Source of the DNA: Candidatus Viridilinea mediisalina
Lineage (GTDB): Bacteria; Chloroflexota; Chloroflexia; Chloroflexales; Chloroflexaceae
DNA length: 37,158 bases
Assembly (NCBI RefSeq): GCF_002532535.1
Contig: NZ_NQWI01000048.1
Coordinates: forward strand, 1-37,158
Direction: 5' to 3'
A model generated the notes under the pieces. That model saw only the letters and a list, made by a program, of their open reading frames with translations, had not been told where the DNA came from and searched no databases. The position numbers and the translations under genes are program-made. How positions within the stretch are numbered: position 1 is the stretch's first letter; the number at the start of each line of letters is the position of its first letter. This document shows positions 14,058 to 23,157 of the stretch, piece by piece.

Positions 14058-15800
14058 ATGTCCCAAGAGCTGACCGGCGCTCAAATCATGTGCGAAGCGC
14101 TTATTCGCGAGGGCGTCGAGGTGATGTTCGGTATTCCGGGTGGGGCGATTATGCCCTTCTATTTTGCCATGTGGGAGTATCGCGACCGTCTGCGTCACGT
14201 CCTCTGTCGCCATGAGCAGGGCGCTGGCCATGCCGCCGAAGGGTATGCCCGCTCCACTGGGCGCATTGGTGTCTGTATTGGGACGAGTGGCCCCGGGGTG
14301 ACCAATTTGGTCACCCCGGTTGCTGATGCGATGATGGATAGTACGCCCCTTTTGGCCATTTGTGGCCAGGTCGGGAGCCATGTGCTTGGGAAGGATGCCT
14401 TTCAAGAGACCGATATTACCGGCATTACGATGCCGATCACCAAGCATAACTATCTGGTGAAGAATGCCAGTGAGTTGGCCTATGTCTTTAAGGAGGCGAT
14501 CTATATTGCTACGACGGGTCGCCCCGGGCCGGTGTTGATTGACATTACCAAGGATGCGATGCAGAAGAGCTGTGTGCCTAATTGGGATCGGAAGCTCGAT
14601 CTGCCGGGCTATAAGCCTACCTATCAGCCCAATCGCAAGCAGTTGCGCGAGGCGCTGAAGTTGCTGCGTCAGGCTAGGAAGCCGCTCATCATTGCTGGCA
14701 ACGGCGTAATCATGGCCGGTGCCCACGCTGAACTGCGCCACTTCGCCGAGCGCCTGCGCCTGCCGGTGATTACCACGCTGCACGGGATTGGTGCCTTCCC
14801 CGAAGAGCATCCGCTTAGCCTGGGCATGCCTGGGATGCACGGCTGGGTGCATTGCAACCGCGCCATCCAGGAGTGTGATGTGCTCTTCAATATTGGGGGC
14901 CGCTTCGATGACCGCGTCACCGGCAAGGCGAGTACCTTCGCCCCCAATGCGAAGGTCATCCATGTTGACATCGATCCCTCCGAGATTGGCAAGAATGTCA
15001 AGGTTGATGTGCCGATTGTGGCCGATGCGCGCATGGCGCTCCAAGCCCTGCTCGATGAACTGCCGGTCAAAGAGGAACTGGCCGATCTCCACGCCCACGC
15101 CTCCGATTGGATGGAGTATATCCGTGAGTTGCAGGATAAGCATCAGGGCAAGCAGCAGTATATCAACCGCGCAGCGGTGCAGAATATGGCCCTGCCGCCC
15201 CACGATGTCTATGCCGCGCTCAATCGCCATATCGCCGAACGCGGGAATATCATTGTCGTGACCGATGTGGGCCAGCATCAGATGTGGGCCGCTCAGTTGC
15301 TCGATTGGAACGCAGGCCCACGGAGCCACATCACCTCCGGGGGTGCCGCGACTATGGGCTTCTCGGTGCCCGCTGCCCTCGGCGTCGCCATTGCTCACCC
15401 CGATAAGACCGTCTGGGTGGTTTGTGGTGACGGCGGCTTCCAGATGACCAACCAGGAGATGGCGACGATCATCCAGGAGGGCATTAAGAACATTAAGGTC
15501 GCGGTGATCAATAACGGCTACCTGGGGATGGTACGCCAGTGGCAAGAGCTCTTCGAGAATAAGCGCTACAGTGGCACGCCGCTCAGTGGCCCCAACTTCG
15601 CCAAACTGGCCGAAGCCTACTACTGGAAGGGCATGACGGTTGAACACACCAACCAAGTGCAGGCCGCGATTGAAGAGGCCCAAGCCACCAACGGCCCCGT
15701 CCTGATTGATTTCCGCGTCGAGCGCGAAGTCAATGTCTTCCCGATGGTGCCGCAGAATGCCTCGATTGGCGATATGATCACTGAGAATTCAGGTGCCTAA
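14058..15800 (+). CDS. ilvB: Acetolactate synthase large (catalytic) subunit
   Basis: A 580-residue thiamine-diphosphate enzyme that makes 2-acetolactate or 2-aceto-2-hydroxybutyrate, the first common step to valine, leucine and isoleucine. The catalytic Glu53 lies in RHEQGAGHAAEGYAR. The cofactor-binding motif starts with GDG at 457-459 and ends with NN at 485-486 (VAVINNGYLGM). The central FAD-binding domain includes FNIGGRFDDRVTGK. AAGGAG lies eight bases before ATG 14058. It works with the IlvN regulatory subunit encoded 300 bases downstream and is controlled by the attenuator in its leader. Confidence 0.98.
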   Translation: MSQELTGAQIMCEALIREGVEVMFGIPGGAIMPFYFAMWEYRDRLRHVLCRHEQGAGHAAEGYARSTGRIGVCIGTSGPGVTNLVTPVADAMMDSTPLLAICGQVGSHVLGKDAFQETDITGITMPITKHNYLVKNASELAYVFKEAIYIATTGRPGPVLIDITKDAMQKSCVPNWDRKLDLPGYKPTYQPNRKQLREALKLLRQARKPLIIAGNGVIMAGAHAELRHFAERLRLPVITTLHGIGAFPEEHPLSLGMPGMHGWVHCNRAIQECDVLFNIGGRFDDRVTGKASTFAPNAKVIHVDIDPSEIGKNVKVDVPIVADARMALQALLDELPVKEELADLHAHASDWMEYIRELQDKHQGKQQYINRAAVQNMALPPHDVYAALNRHIAERGNIIVVTDVGQHQMWAAQLLDWNAGPRSHITSGGAATMGFSVPAALGVAIAHPDKTVWVVCGDGGFQMTNQEMATIIQEGIKNIKVAVINNGYLGMVRQWQELFENKRYSGTPLSGPNFAKLAEAYYWKGMTVEHTNQVQAAIEEAQATNGPVLIDFRVEREVNVFPMVPQNASIGDMITENSGA

Positions 15801-15802
15801 AA

Positions 15803-16075
15803 AGAACAGAGGAACAGAAGAACAGGGGAACAGGGGAACAGGGGAACAGAAGAACAGGGGAACAGGGGAACAGGGGAACAGGGGAACAGAGGAACAGGAG
15901 AACAGAAGAACAGGGGAACAGAGGAACAGCAATACGTACGTGCCAAATGACACATCATCCGCTCCTCTGTTCATCCGTTCGTCCGCTCCTCTGTTCATCC
16001 GCTCATCCGCTCCTCTGTTCATCCGCTCATCCGCTTCTCTGTTCATCTGTTCGTCCGCTCCTCTGTTCATCCAAA
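15803..16075. repeat. Octamer tandem arrays between ilvB and ilvN
   Basis: About 15 copies of an 8-base unit (GAACAGGG, GAACAGAG or GAACAGAA) run from 15807 to 15930. After a short spacer comes a second array built on the 16-base TCATCCGCTCCTCTGT up to about 16070. The two arrays are partly complementary (GAACAGAG with CTCTGTTC) and could fold on each other. Long open frames through them are an effect of the repeat period and are not called as genes. This fills the whole 300-base gap. Confidence 0.85.
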
Positions 16076-16100
16076 TAGGTTCTTCAGGAATACAAAAGCT

Positions 16101-16637
16101 ATGAAAAAACACACCATCGTCGCCCTCGTTCAGGATCAACCAGGCGTGCTGAGTCGCGTGATCGGCTTGATCCGTCGGCGCGGTTATAACATCGAAAGCT
16201 TGGCCGTGGGCCATAGCGAGCAGCCAAGCATTAGCCGTCTCACCATCGTCGTTGAGTCTACCCAGGTGGAGCAGGTGGTCAAACAGCTCTACCGCTTAAT
16301 CGAAGTGATCAAGGTGAGCGATGTCACCGACGATCCCACCGTCGAACGCGAGATGGTGCTGCTCAAGCTGCACGCGCCCATTTCAGTACGCCACGAGATT
16401 GTGGCTATGTGTGGCGTCTTTGATGCCAAGATCGTTGATGTTGGCAGCAGCACAATGATCATTGAAATGAGCGGCACCCCCTCCAAGGTGCAGAATTTCA
16501 TCGATACCATCCGCTCCTATGGCATCAAAGAGATGATGCGTACCGGACGGATTGCGATGGTGCGCGGCTCGCGTGGCCATAATGCCGACCAGTATGTCGA
16601 GAGTGGCAACGGCGCAACTGCGCCAGTCGCCAACTAG
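16101..16637 (+). CDS. ilvN: Acetolactate synthase small (regulatory) subunit
   Basis: A 178-residue IlvN/IlvH. The N-terminal ACT domain (residues 1-78; VALVQDQPGVLSRVIGLIRR, then GYNIESLAVG) binds valine for feedback control. The C-terminal domain (80-165) contacts IlvB and raises its activity. AGGAA lies 11 bases before ATG 16101. It is separated from ilvB by an octamer array but has no promoter of its own that I can see, so it is probably read from the ilvB transcript. Confidence 0.97.
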   Translation: MKKHTIVALVQDQPGVLSRVIGLIRRRGYNIESLAVGHSEQPSISRLTIVVESTQVEQVVKQLYRLIEVIKVSDVTDDPTVEREMVLLKLHAPISVRHEIVAMCGVFDAKIVDVGSSTMIIEMSGTPSKVQNFIDTIRSYGIKEMMRTGRIAMVRGSRGHNADQYVESGNGATAPVAN

Positions 16638-16845
16638 GAGGGGGCGCGCGAGGGAACCTAGTTCCCTCGCACACTCCCAAACGGGGTTTGGGGCGTAGCC
16701 CCAACCGTAGGTTTCAGGGCGGCAGCCCTACCCTCCCCTCGGACGGAGGGGGCGCGCGCGGGAACCTGGTTCCCGCGCGCACCCTCAAACGGGGTTTGGG
16801 GCGTAGCCCCAACCGTAGGTTTTAGGGCGGCAGCCCTACCCACCG
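16638..16845 (+). repeat. Tandem duplication of a 108-bp three-hairpin unit
   Basis: Two head-to-tail units start at 16638 and 16746. Each holds GGGAAC-loop-GTTCCC, TTGGGGC-GTA-GCCCCAA and AGGGC-GGCA-GCCCT. The first hairpin differs between units in both arms (GAGGGAAC/GTTCCCTC against CGCGGGAAC/GTTCCCGCG), so pairing is kept while sequence changes. A third, rotated copy is at 5036-5115. Confidence 0.85.
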
Positions 16846-16891
16846 CCGCAAGGCGTTTCGGAAGTATTGATAAGAGAGGATCAGATCACCC

Positions 16892-17914
16892 ATGGCGGAG
16901 CTTTTCTACGACAAGCAGGCGGACCTTGAGCGGCTGAAGGGCAAGAAGATCGCAATCATTGGCTTTGGCAGCCAGGGCCATGCCCATGCGCGCAATCTTA
17001 CTGAGAGTGGCCTCGATGTAGTGGTGGGCCTCTATCCTGGCTCAAAGAGTTGGGCCAAGGTTGAGGCGGTGGGCCTGACGCCCATGAGTGTCGCTGATGC
17101 TGCGCAGGCTGCCCAGATGATTATGCTGCTGACGCCTGACATTGGGCAGGGTGAGATCTATCGTGATCATATTGCGCCCCATATGGAGGCCGGTAAGACG
17201 CTGATGTTTGCCCATGGCTTCAATATTCGCTTTGGCCAGATTATTCCTAGCCCTGAGATTGATGTGAGTATGGTTGCCCCCAAGGCCCCCGGTCACCGTG
17301 TGCGCGAGGTCTATACCCAGGGTGGTGGTGTGCCTGCCCTCGTAGCCGTGCAGCAGGACGCCAGTGGCGGCGCGGTTGCCGATGCGCTCGCCTATGCCAA
17401 AGGGCTTGGCTGCACCCGCGCCGGTGTGCTCATGACCACCTTTGCCGAAGAGACCGAGACCGACCTCTTTGGTGAGCAGGTGGTCCTCTGTGGCGGGGTC
17501 AGCAACCTGGTCAAGGCCGCCTTTGAGACCTTGGTTGAGGCGGGCTACCAGCCTGAGGTTGCCTACTTCGAGTGTATGCACGAACTCAAGCTGATTGTAG
17601 ATCTCTTCTACCAGGGTGGCTTGAACTACATGCGCTACTCCGTTTCGGACACAGCGGAATGGGGCGACTATGTGGCCGGGCCGAAGCTGGTGAACGACGA
17701 GACACGCAAAGCCATGAAGCAGATCCTCGCCGACATCCAGACCGGCGCGTTTGCCGAGGACTGGATTGACGAGAACGCCAACGGGCGTCCGCGCTTCAAC
17801 GCCAGCCGCGCCGCCGATGTTGACCACAAGATCGAGCAGGTTGGCCGCGAGCTGCGCCGCATGATGCCCTTTGTGAATCCGCGCGAGGTAACCCCTGGTT
17901 CAGGGGGAGCGTAG
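16892..17914 (+). CDS. ilvC: Ketol-acid reductoisomerase
   Basis: A 340-residue class I (short) enzyme that converts acetolactate to dihydroxyisovalerate using NAD(P)H and Mg2+. The Rossmann loop is [13 protein letters not shown] near residue 25. The C-terminal knotted domain carries the metal-binding acidic residues in [16 protein letters not shown] and [20 protein letters not shown] lies upstream of ATG 16892, about 11 bases away. It follows ilvN after the duplicated hairpin unit. Confidence 0.98.
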   Translation: MAELFYDKQADLERLKGKKIAIIGFGSQGHAHARNLTESGLDVVVGLYPGSKSWAKVEAVGLTPMSVADAAQAAQMIMLLTPDIGQGEIYRDHIAPHMEAGKTLMFAHGFNIRFGQIIPSPEIDVSMVAPKAPGHRVREVYTQGGGVPALVAVQQDASGGAVADALAYAKGLGCTRAGVLMTTFAEETETDLFGEQVVLCGGVSNLVKAAFETLVEAGYQPEVAYFECMHELKLIVDLFYQGGLNYMRYSVSDTAEWGDYVAGPKLVNDETRKAMKQILADIQTGAFAEDWIDENANGRPRFNASRAADVDHKIEQVGRELRRMMPFVNPREVTPGSGGA

Positions 17915-17925
17915 AGGGCAAGGGC

Positions 17926-17999
17926 AGAACCTAAGAACAGAGGAACAGACGAACAGACGATGACCTAAAGGGCAGAATCTAAGAGCAGAGAAACAGACG
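17926..17999 (+). repeat. Duplicated short repeats before the four-helix-bundle gene
   Basis: A segment containing AGGGCAGAAYCTAAGARCAG, then a GAACAGACGA-like stretch and GATGAC, occurs twice in a row, ending at the next start codon. It belongs to the GAACAG family of arrays seen at 15803 and 30161. Confidence 0.6.
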
Positions 18000-18461
18000 A
18001 TGACGAAGACGTACCATTTCCGCAACCTAATTTTATGGCAGCAAGCGCAAGATTTAGGCCATGCTGTAATTCAGCTAACTAAGCGCATGTCTCAGAGTTG
18101 GGCCAATGCGGTTATTGGACGCCAAATCATCGCCTCAGCAACCTCGATCGCAGCAAATATTGCTGAAGGTCATGGCAGATTCAGCTACGGAGCCCACCGC
18201 AATCACCTGTCGATTGCACGGGGTTCCGTGGCTGAAACTGATAGTTGGATTGATCTGCTATGGCGTGAAGGTGTGCTTACCCTTGATGAAGCAACACAGT
18301 TCCATAATCGTTGCGATCAACTTAGCGCCATGCTTACGACCAAGATTCGCTCACTTGAAAAGGCTGAAACTCAAGATAAGCAGCGCATCAAAGAAACGAG
18401 TGAAGCTTATGGTGAGCAAGCACCAGCACCGCCTTACTTAGCATCTGACTATTGTTCTTAG
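18000..18461 (+). CDS. Four-helix-bundle protein (S23/Avd-like family)
   Basis: A 153-residue protein of the small four-helix-bundle family. The pattern is NLILWQQAQDLGHAVIQLTK at the N-terminus, then SATSIAANIAEGHGR and a Leu-rich last helix. Relatives are encoded in 23S rRNA intervening sequences or serve as the Avd accessory protein of diversity-generating retroelements, but many stand alone in intergenic repeats and have no known role. No reverse transcriptase is present here. It interrupts the ilvC-leuA order and is flanked by repeats on both sides; its stop codon lies within the end of a MITE-like element, so it may be a recent arrival. Confidence 0.85.
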   Translation: MTKTYHFRNLILWQQAQDLGHAVIQLTKRMSQSWANAVIGRQIIASATSIAANIAEGHGRFSYGAHRNHLSIARGSVAETDSWIDLLWREGVLTLDEATQFHNRCDQLSAMLTTKIRSLEKAETQDKQRIKETSEAYGEQAPAPPYLASDYCS

Positions 18462-18564
18462 AAGCTGTCTCAAAAGCTAGTGAGTACACGTTGGAGTGCC
18501 GGCTTTAGCCGGCTGAAGCCGGCACTCCAACGCCAGTTCATAGACTTTTCAGACAGCATCTTAG
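18457..18564. mobile_element. MITE-like element, family 2, copy 1 (108 bp)
   Basis: It starts CTTAGAAGCTGTCT and ends with the inverse AGACAGCATCTTAG. The centre is a palindrome based on GTTGGAGTGCCGGCTTTAGC. CTTAG is present at both edges in direct orientation, like a target duplication. Sister copies are at 22975-23082 and 31104-31210. Confidence 0.8.
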
Positions 18565-18669
18565 GAAAAGTTTCAACATAGAGGACGATGTTCTGTTCAC
18601 CTGTTCACCTGTTCCTCTGTTCCTCTGTTCACCTGTTCCTCTGTTCTTATCAAGGAGCAAAATAACACA

Positions 18670-20340
18670 ATGGATCCCAACGTAGGTCAAGTACGCATCT
18701 TCGATACCACGCTGCGCGACGGCGAGCAGGCACCGGGCTGTACGATGACGCTAGAGGAGAAGCTTCAGGTTGCGCGGCAGTTGGCGCGCCTGAATGTGGA
18801 TATTATCGAGGCTGGTTTTCCTGCCGCCTCGCCCGGTGATTGGGCCGCAGTTCACGAGATTGCCCGTGAGGTGGGGAGCGCCGATGGCCCGGTGATTGCT
18901 GGCTTGGCCCGCGCGAATCGTGATGATATTGAGAAGGCATGGAGTGCGATTCAGCCTGCTGCGAACAAACGCATCCATACCTTTATGTCCACCTCGGACA
19001 TTCATCTGGAACACCAGTTCCGCAAGACGCGCGCCCAGTGCCTTGAGATTATCCGCGAGATGGTGGGCTTTGCCCGTTCACTCTGTGCTGATATTGAATT
19101 TTCGCCCATGGACGCGGGCCGCAGTGATCCCGCTTTCCTGCGCGAAGCGGTGGCGGTGGCGGTGGCGGCGGGCGCAACGACGCTCAATATTCCCGATACG
19201 GTGGGCTATCTCACGCCCGATGAGTATGGCGCGATGATTGCCGATCTCTACAACAATGTGCCGGGGATCAAGGAGTGCATTATTTCGACCCATTGCCACG
19301 ATGATCTGGGCGTCGCGGTGGCCAATTCGCTTGCTGGGGTGCGCGCCGGGGCCCGTCAGGTGGAGTGTACCATCAATGGGATTGGTGAACGCGCTGGTAA
19401 TGCCTCGCTCGAAGAGGTGGTGATGGCGATCCATACCCGTGGCCAGTTCTATGGGGTACGCACCCAGATCAACACCAAAGAGATCGCCCGTACCTCGCGC
19501 CTCGTCTCAAGCTTTATCGGCGTGCCGGTGCCGCCCAACAAGGCGATTGTTGGGGCCAATGCCTTCGCCCACGAGTCGGGCATCCATCAGGATGGGGTCT
19601 TGAAACATCGGCAGACCTACGAGATCATGAGTGCCGAAACGGTGGGGCTTGATGGCAATGAGTTGGTGTTGGGCAAACATTCGGGCCGCCACGCGCTACG
19701 CACGAAGCTCCATGCGCTGGGGGTGGAACTCGATAGCGAAGAGGAGTTCCAGCATATCTTTGAGCGTTTTAAGGAGCTGTGCGACCGCAAGAAGCGGGTG
19801 GATGACCGCGATATTTTGGCGCTTGTGACCGGCGAACTGCAACATACGCCGGAGATCTTTAAGCTCGACCATGTGCAGTATACGTCGGGTAGTAGCATGA
19901 TCCCCACCGCTACGGTGCGTCTGATTGGCCCCGATGGCACCATGCATGTGGATAGCAACCAAGGGGCTGGCCCGGTAGATGCGATCTATGCGGCGATCAA
20001 CCGTATCGTTCAGCGGCCCAGTGAGCTGATCGAATTCTCGATCAATGCGATTACCGAGGGACTCGATGCGGTCGCCGAGGTCACCGTGCGCATCCGCGAG
20101 CAGGGTGAGGCCAGCGAGACGAATGGTGCCGAGGCATTGACCTCAAGCAGCAGTACTGAAACCGTACTGAGTGGACGACGCAGCGCCCAGCAGATCTTTA
20201 GTGGCTATGGCGTCCATACCGACACCATCATCGCCGCTGCCTACGCCTATATCGCCGCCCTCAACAAGATGCTCGCCGCCCACGAAGAGCGCATCAAGGC
20301 CGAGGCGGTGGCCTACGCGGCTGGCTATACTACTGATTAG
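18670..20340 (+). CDS. leuA: 2-isopropylmalate synthase
   Basis: A 556-residue LeuA that condenses acetyl-CoA with 2-oxoisovalerate, the first step specific to leucine. The DRE-TIM metallolyase barrel starts with FDTTLRDGEQAPG (residues 11-23), and metal ligands are in STHCHDDLG. A helical linker follows, and the C-terminal domain (from about 390) is the LeuA dimer/allosteric domain that binds leucine. A Ser/Thr-rich stretch near 490 (ALTSSSSTET) is an insertion in that domain. AAGGAG lies 12 bases before ATG 18670. It closes the branched-chain cluster; leuB, leuC, leuD, ilvD and ilvE are not in the window. Confidence 0.97.
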   Translation: MDPNVGQVRIFDTTLRDGEQAPGCTMTLEEKLQVARQLARLNVDIIEAGFPAASPGDWAAVHEIAREVGSADGPVIAGLARANRDDIEKAWSAIQPAANKRIHTFMSTSDIHLEHQFRKTRAQCLEIIREMVGFARSLCADIEFSPMDAGRSDPAFLREAVAVAVAAGATTLNIPDTVGYLTPDEYGAMIADLYNNVPGIKECIISTHCHDDLGVAVANSLAGVRAGARQVECTINGIGERAGNASLEEVVMAIHTRGQFYGVRTQINTKEIARTSRLVSSFIGVPVPPNKAIVGANAFAHESGIHQDGVLKHRQTYEIMSAETVGLDGNELVLGKHSGRHALRTKLHALGVELDSEEEFQHIFERFKELCDRKKRVDDRDILALVTGELQHTPEIFKLDHVQYTSGSSMIPTATVRLIGPDGTMHVDSNQGAGPVDAIYAAINRIVQRPSELIEFSINAITEGLDAVAEVTVRIREQGEASETNGAEALTSSSSTETVLSGRRSAQQIFSGYGVHTDTIIAAAYAYIAALNKMLAAHEERIKAEAVAYAAGYTTD

Positions 20341-20695
20341 CAGGAGGCGAGGACGCGAGGACGCGAGGACGCGAGGACGCGAGGACGCGAGGACGCGAGG
20401 ACGCGCAGACGCGAGCACGCGAGCACGCGAGCACGCGAGCACGCGCAGACGCGAGCACGCGAGGAGGCGAGGAGGCGAGCACACGCAGACGCGAGCACGC
20501 GAGCACGCGAGCACGCGAGCACGCGCAGACGCGAGCACGCGAGCACGCGAGCACGCGAGCACGCGAGGTTCACGCCTCTGCGCCTCACGCCTCACGCCTC
20601 ACGCCTCTGCGCCTCACGCCTCACGCCTCTGCGCCTCTGCGCCTCTGCGCCTCACGCCTCACACCTCACGCCTCACGCCTCTGCGCGTCTGCGCC
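20341..20695. repeat. Octamer tandem array GCGAGGAC/GCGAGCAC/GCGCAGAC
   Basis: It begins right after the leuA stop. About 27 copies of an 8-base unit run to about 20568, in blocks of GCGAGGAC, then GCGAGCAC and GCGCAGAC variants. A second block of GCCTCAC and GCCTCTGC units runs to 20700. Its last units contain the stop codon of the helicase gene on the other strand. Every frame through it is open for long stretches, producing spurious Arg/Ala/Cys-rich frames. It fills the complete 355-base gap. Confidence 0.9.
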
Positions 20696-22933
20696 TCACG
20701 CATCCACCTGCTCCAAATTGGCAAAACTTGCCAAGAGGCGGCGCTCGCGGTCGTTGAAGCGCACGGTGACCTCTTCGTCGCCGTCAACCAGGCGGCTGGC
20801 AATGACGGTGCCACTACCGAAGATGGCGTGGCGTACCTGCTGCCCCCGTGAGAAGCGCGTCTCCTCTGGGGGCGGTGCGGCACTAGGGCGGCGCGTGCGG
20901 CTGCCCGTGGCTGGTTTCTGATCGCCCAAGGCGCTCCGTGGACTAAACATGGTGGTCTGCGGAGCAGGTGCCTTGGGGCTGCGTTGGGGCACGCCTTTGA
21001 GCAAGGCTTTGGGAATGTCACTGAGAAAGCGCGACGGACGGCTACTGTTGAAGCGCCCATAGTTCATGCGTTCGCTGGCGTGGCAGAGGTAGAGTTTGCG
21101 CTGCGCCCTGGTCATGCCCACATAGAGCAGACGGCGCTCCTCTTCAAGCTGATCGCGGTCTTGGGCCGAACGGCTGTGGGGCAATAGCCCCTCTTCGAGG
21201 CCGATCAGAAAGACAACCGCATACTCAAGCCCCTTGGCCTGATGCAGCGTAATACAGGTCACCTTGTCGGCATTGGGATCGAGTTTATCCACCTCGGCCA
21301 CCAGAGCCACCTCTTCGAGGAAGGTAGGCAGTTGGGCTTCCGTCGGCAGATGCTTGTAGCTCTCGGCCACATCACGTAGCTCCACCAAGTTCTGCCAGCG
21401 TTCTTCGGCTTCCAGCAGATCATATTCGCGTTCGAGGGTGGCACGGGCCGCAATGCACTCGCAGATCTGCTCGATCACACTGGCAACCGGAGTGGTTTGG
21501 CTGGTGCTCCGCAGATGATCAAGCAGGTGCAAAAATTCTAAGAGCGCCTTGGTCGTCCGCGCATTGAAAGGCGTAGCAGTAGTCGCATCCTCCAGTTCGC
21601 GCAGGGCTTGGAAGAGCGGCACACCCAGCGTCGCAGCCCAACTGATCAACTCCTGCTCGGTGCGCTGACCAATGCCCCGCCCCGGCCAATTGAGAATGCG
21701 GGTCAAGCTCACGCTATCGTAGGGGTTGTAGAGTACACGTAGGTAGGCGAGAATATCGCGCACCTCTTTGCGCTCATAGAAGCGCGTGCCCCCGACAATC
21801 TGGTAGGGCAAAGCGCGGCGAATAAGCGCCTCTTCAACCGCACGCGACTGAGCGTTGGTGCGGTACATAATCGCACAATCGCGGGCCGCAACGTCGCCGG
21901 AGGCAATCAGGCGCACAAGCTCATCGGCGACAAACAACGCCTCCGCATCCTGATCAACGGCTTTATGGAGCGTCACATGGGCCCCTCCGCCATTCTCGGT
22001 CCAGAGGCGCTTGAGGTGCTTGGGTTTCTGACTGGCCTGAATGATCGCTTGGGCAATATCAAGAATACTCTGGGTCGAGCGATAATTCTGCTCAAGCAGA
22101 ATCACCTGTGCTTCAGGATAATCCTGCTCAAACTGGAGGATATTGCGTACATCGGCCCCGCGAAAGAGATAGATAGACTGGTCATCATCGCCCACCACAA
22201 AGAGATTACGCTGCTGCGCGGCCAACTGGCGAATGAGCAGATACTGGGCCCGATTGGTATCCTGATACTCATCCACCAGCAGCGCAGTGAAGCGGGTATG
22301 GTAGTGGGCCAACACGTCGGGATGCTCATCAAAGAGGCGCACCGTCTCCACCAGCAGATCGTCAAAATCGAGCGCATTCGCCTCACGCAGCAGCACCTGG
22401 TAGCGTTGGTAACATGTCGCCACCAATTCATCAAAGGGACTACTACGGTTCAGGCGCGCATACTCAGCGGGGCCAACCAGTTCATTCTTGGCACTCGAAA
22501 TGCGCGCCAGCAGCGAACGAGGCGGATTGCGCTTCTCATCAACATTCATTTCACGCAGCACCCGGCGCATCAAACGCTGCTGGTCATCGCCATCATAGAT
22601 CACAAAATTGCGCTCGCGGCCCAGATGGACAATATCACGGCGCAAAAAGCGCGCACAAAGACTATGGAACGTCCCCACACTCAAGGCATAGGCCGCCTGA
22701 GCCCCCACCAGCGCCTCCAAGCGATCCTTCATCTCACGGGCGGCCTTATTGGTAAACGTGACCGCCAAGATATTGAAGGGATCAACCCCACGCTGCTCGA
22801 TCAAATAGGCCACCCGATGGGTCAAAACCCGCGTCTTGCCACTACCGGGGCCAGCGAGAACCAGAACCGGCCCATCAGCGGCTTCGACCGCCTGGCACTG
22901 AGCCGGGTTGAGAGCTTGCAAAAACTTGGACAT
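20696..22933 (-). CDS. pcrA: ATP-dependent DNA helicase PcrA/UvrD
   Basis: A 745-residue superfamily 1A 3'-to-5' helicase for repair and removal of proteins from DNA. Motifs in order: Walker A AGPGSGKT (27-34), TFTNKAAREM, Walker B VDEYQDTN, GDDDQSIYLFRGA, LEQNYRST, TLHQAKGLEYAVVFLIGLEE and VGMTRAQRKLYL. The C-terminal tail ends in a Tudor-like segment (GQQVRHAIFGSGTVIASRL), typical of PcrA, which binds RNA polymerase or DNA. AGGA lies upstream of ATG 22933. The stop codon is inside the octamer array, and a family 2 element lies 42 bases upstream of the start. Confidence 0.97.
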   Translation of the reverse strand: MSKFLQALNPAQCQAVEAADGPVLVLAGPGSGKTRVLTHRVAYLIEQRGVDPFNILAVTFTNKAAREMKDRLEALVGAQAAYALSVGTFHSLCARFLRRDIVHLGRERNFVIYDGDDQQRLMRRVLREMNVDEKRNPPRSLLARISSAKNELVGPAEYARLNRSSPFDELVATCYQRYQVLLREANALDFDDLLVETVRLFDEHPDVLAHYHTRFTALLVDEYQDTNRAQYLLIRQLAAQQRNLFVVGDDDQSIYLFRGADVRNILQFEQDYPEAQVILLEQNYRSTQSILDIAQAIIQASQKPKHLKRLWTENGGGAHVTLHKAVDQDAEALFVADELVRLIASGDVAARDCAIMYRTNAQSRAVEEALIRRALPYQIVGGTRFYERKEVRDILAYLRVLYNPYDSVSLTRILNWPGRGIGQRTEQELISWAATLGVPLFQALRELEDATTATPFNARTTKALLEFLHLLDHLRSTSQTTPVASVIEQICECIAARATLEREYDLLEAEERWQNLVELRDVAESYKHLPTEAQLPTFLEEVALVAEVDKLDPNADKVTCITLHQAKGLEYAVVFLIGLEEGLLPHSRSAQDRDQLEEERRLLYVGMTRAQRKLYLCHASERMNYGRFNSSRPSRFLSDIPKALLKGVPQRSPKAPAPQTTMFSPRSALGDQKPATGSRTRRPSAAPPPEETRFSRGQQVRHAIFGSGTVIASRLVDGDEEVTVRFNDRERRLLASFANLEQVDA

Positions 22934-22974
22934 AGGAACATCCTGAGAGGGTTTTGGCGCCTAGCCCTAACGGT

Positions 22975-23082
22975 CTTAGAGGCTGTCTGAACATTCTATC
23001 AACTGGCGTTGGAGTGCCGGCTTCAGCCGGCTAAAGCCGGCACTCCAACGCGTGCCTACCAGCTTTTCAGACAGCTTCTTAG
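22975..23082. mobile_element. MITE-like element, family 2, copy 2 (108 bp)
   Basis: It starts CTTAGAGGCTGTCTGAA and ends CTTTTCAGACAGCTTCTTAG, with the GTTGGAGTGCCGGC palindrome in the middle. It lies 42 bases upstream of pcrA and could carry or displace that gene's promoter. Confidence 0.8.
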
Positions 23083-23157
23083 GGCAGCAGCCCTTTTAAC
23101 TCACATCTTCTAACATTGCACTAATCTGAACTTAACACCCATCTAATCTAGGCTCGT

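Noticed and set aside
15793-16104. 103-residue frame of GTEEQGNRGTGEQ-type text between ilvB and ilvN
   Set aside because: It is generated by the octamer array; an 8-base repeat without stops stays open by chance. No ribosome binding site or real domain.
18000-18461. Diversity-generating retroelement (Avd protein)
   Set aside because: No reverse transcriptase, template repeat or variable gene is in the window; only the helical-bundle family is shared.
20341-20700. CRISPR array
   Set aside because: Units are 8 bases without unique spacers, and no cas genes are present.
20143-20851. Several long frames on both strands with RVLACSRARV or REDARTRG text
   Set aside because: Products of the GCGAGGAC octamer array, and they overlap leuA and pcrA.
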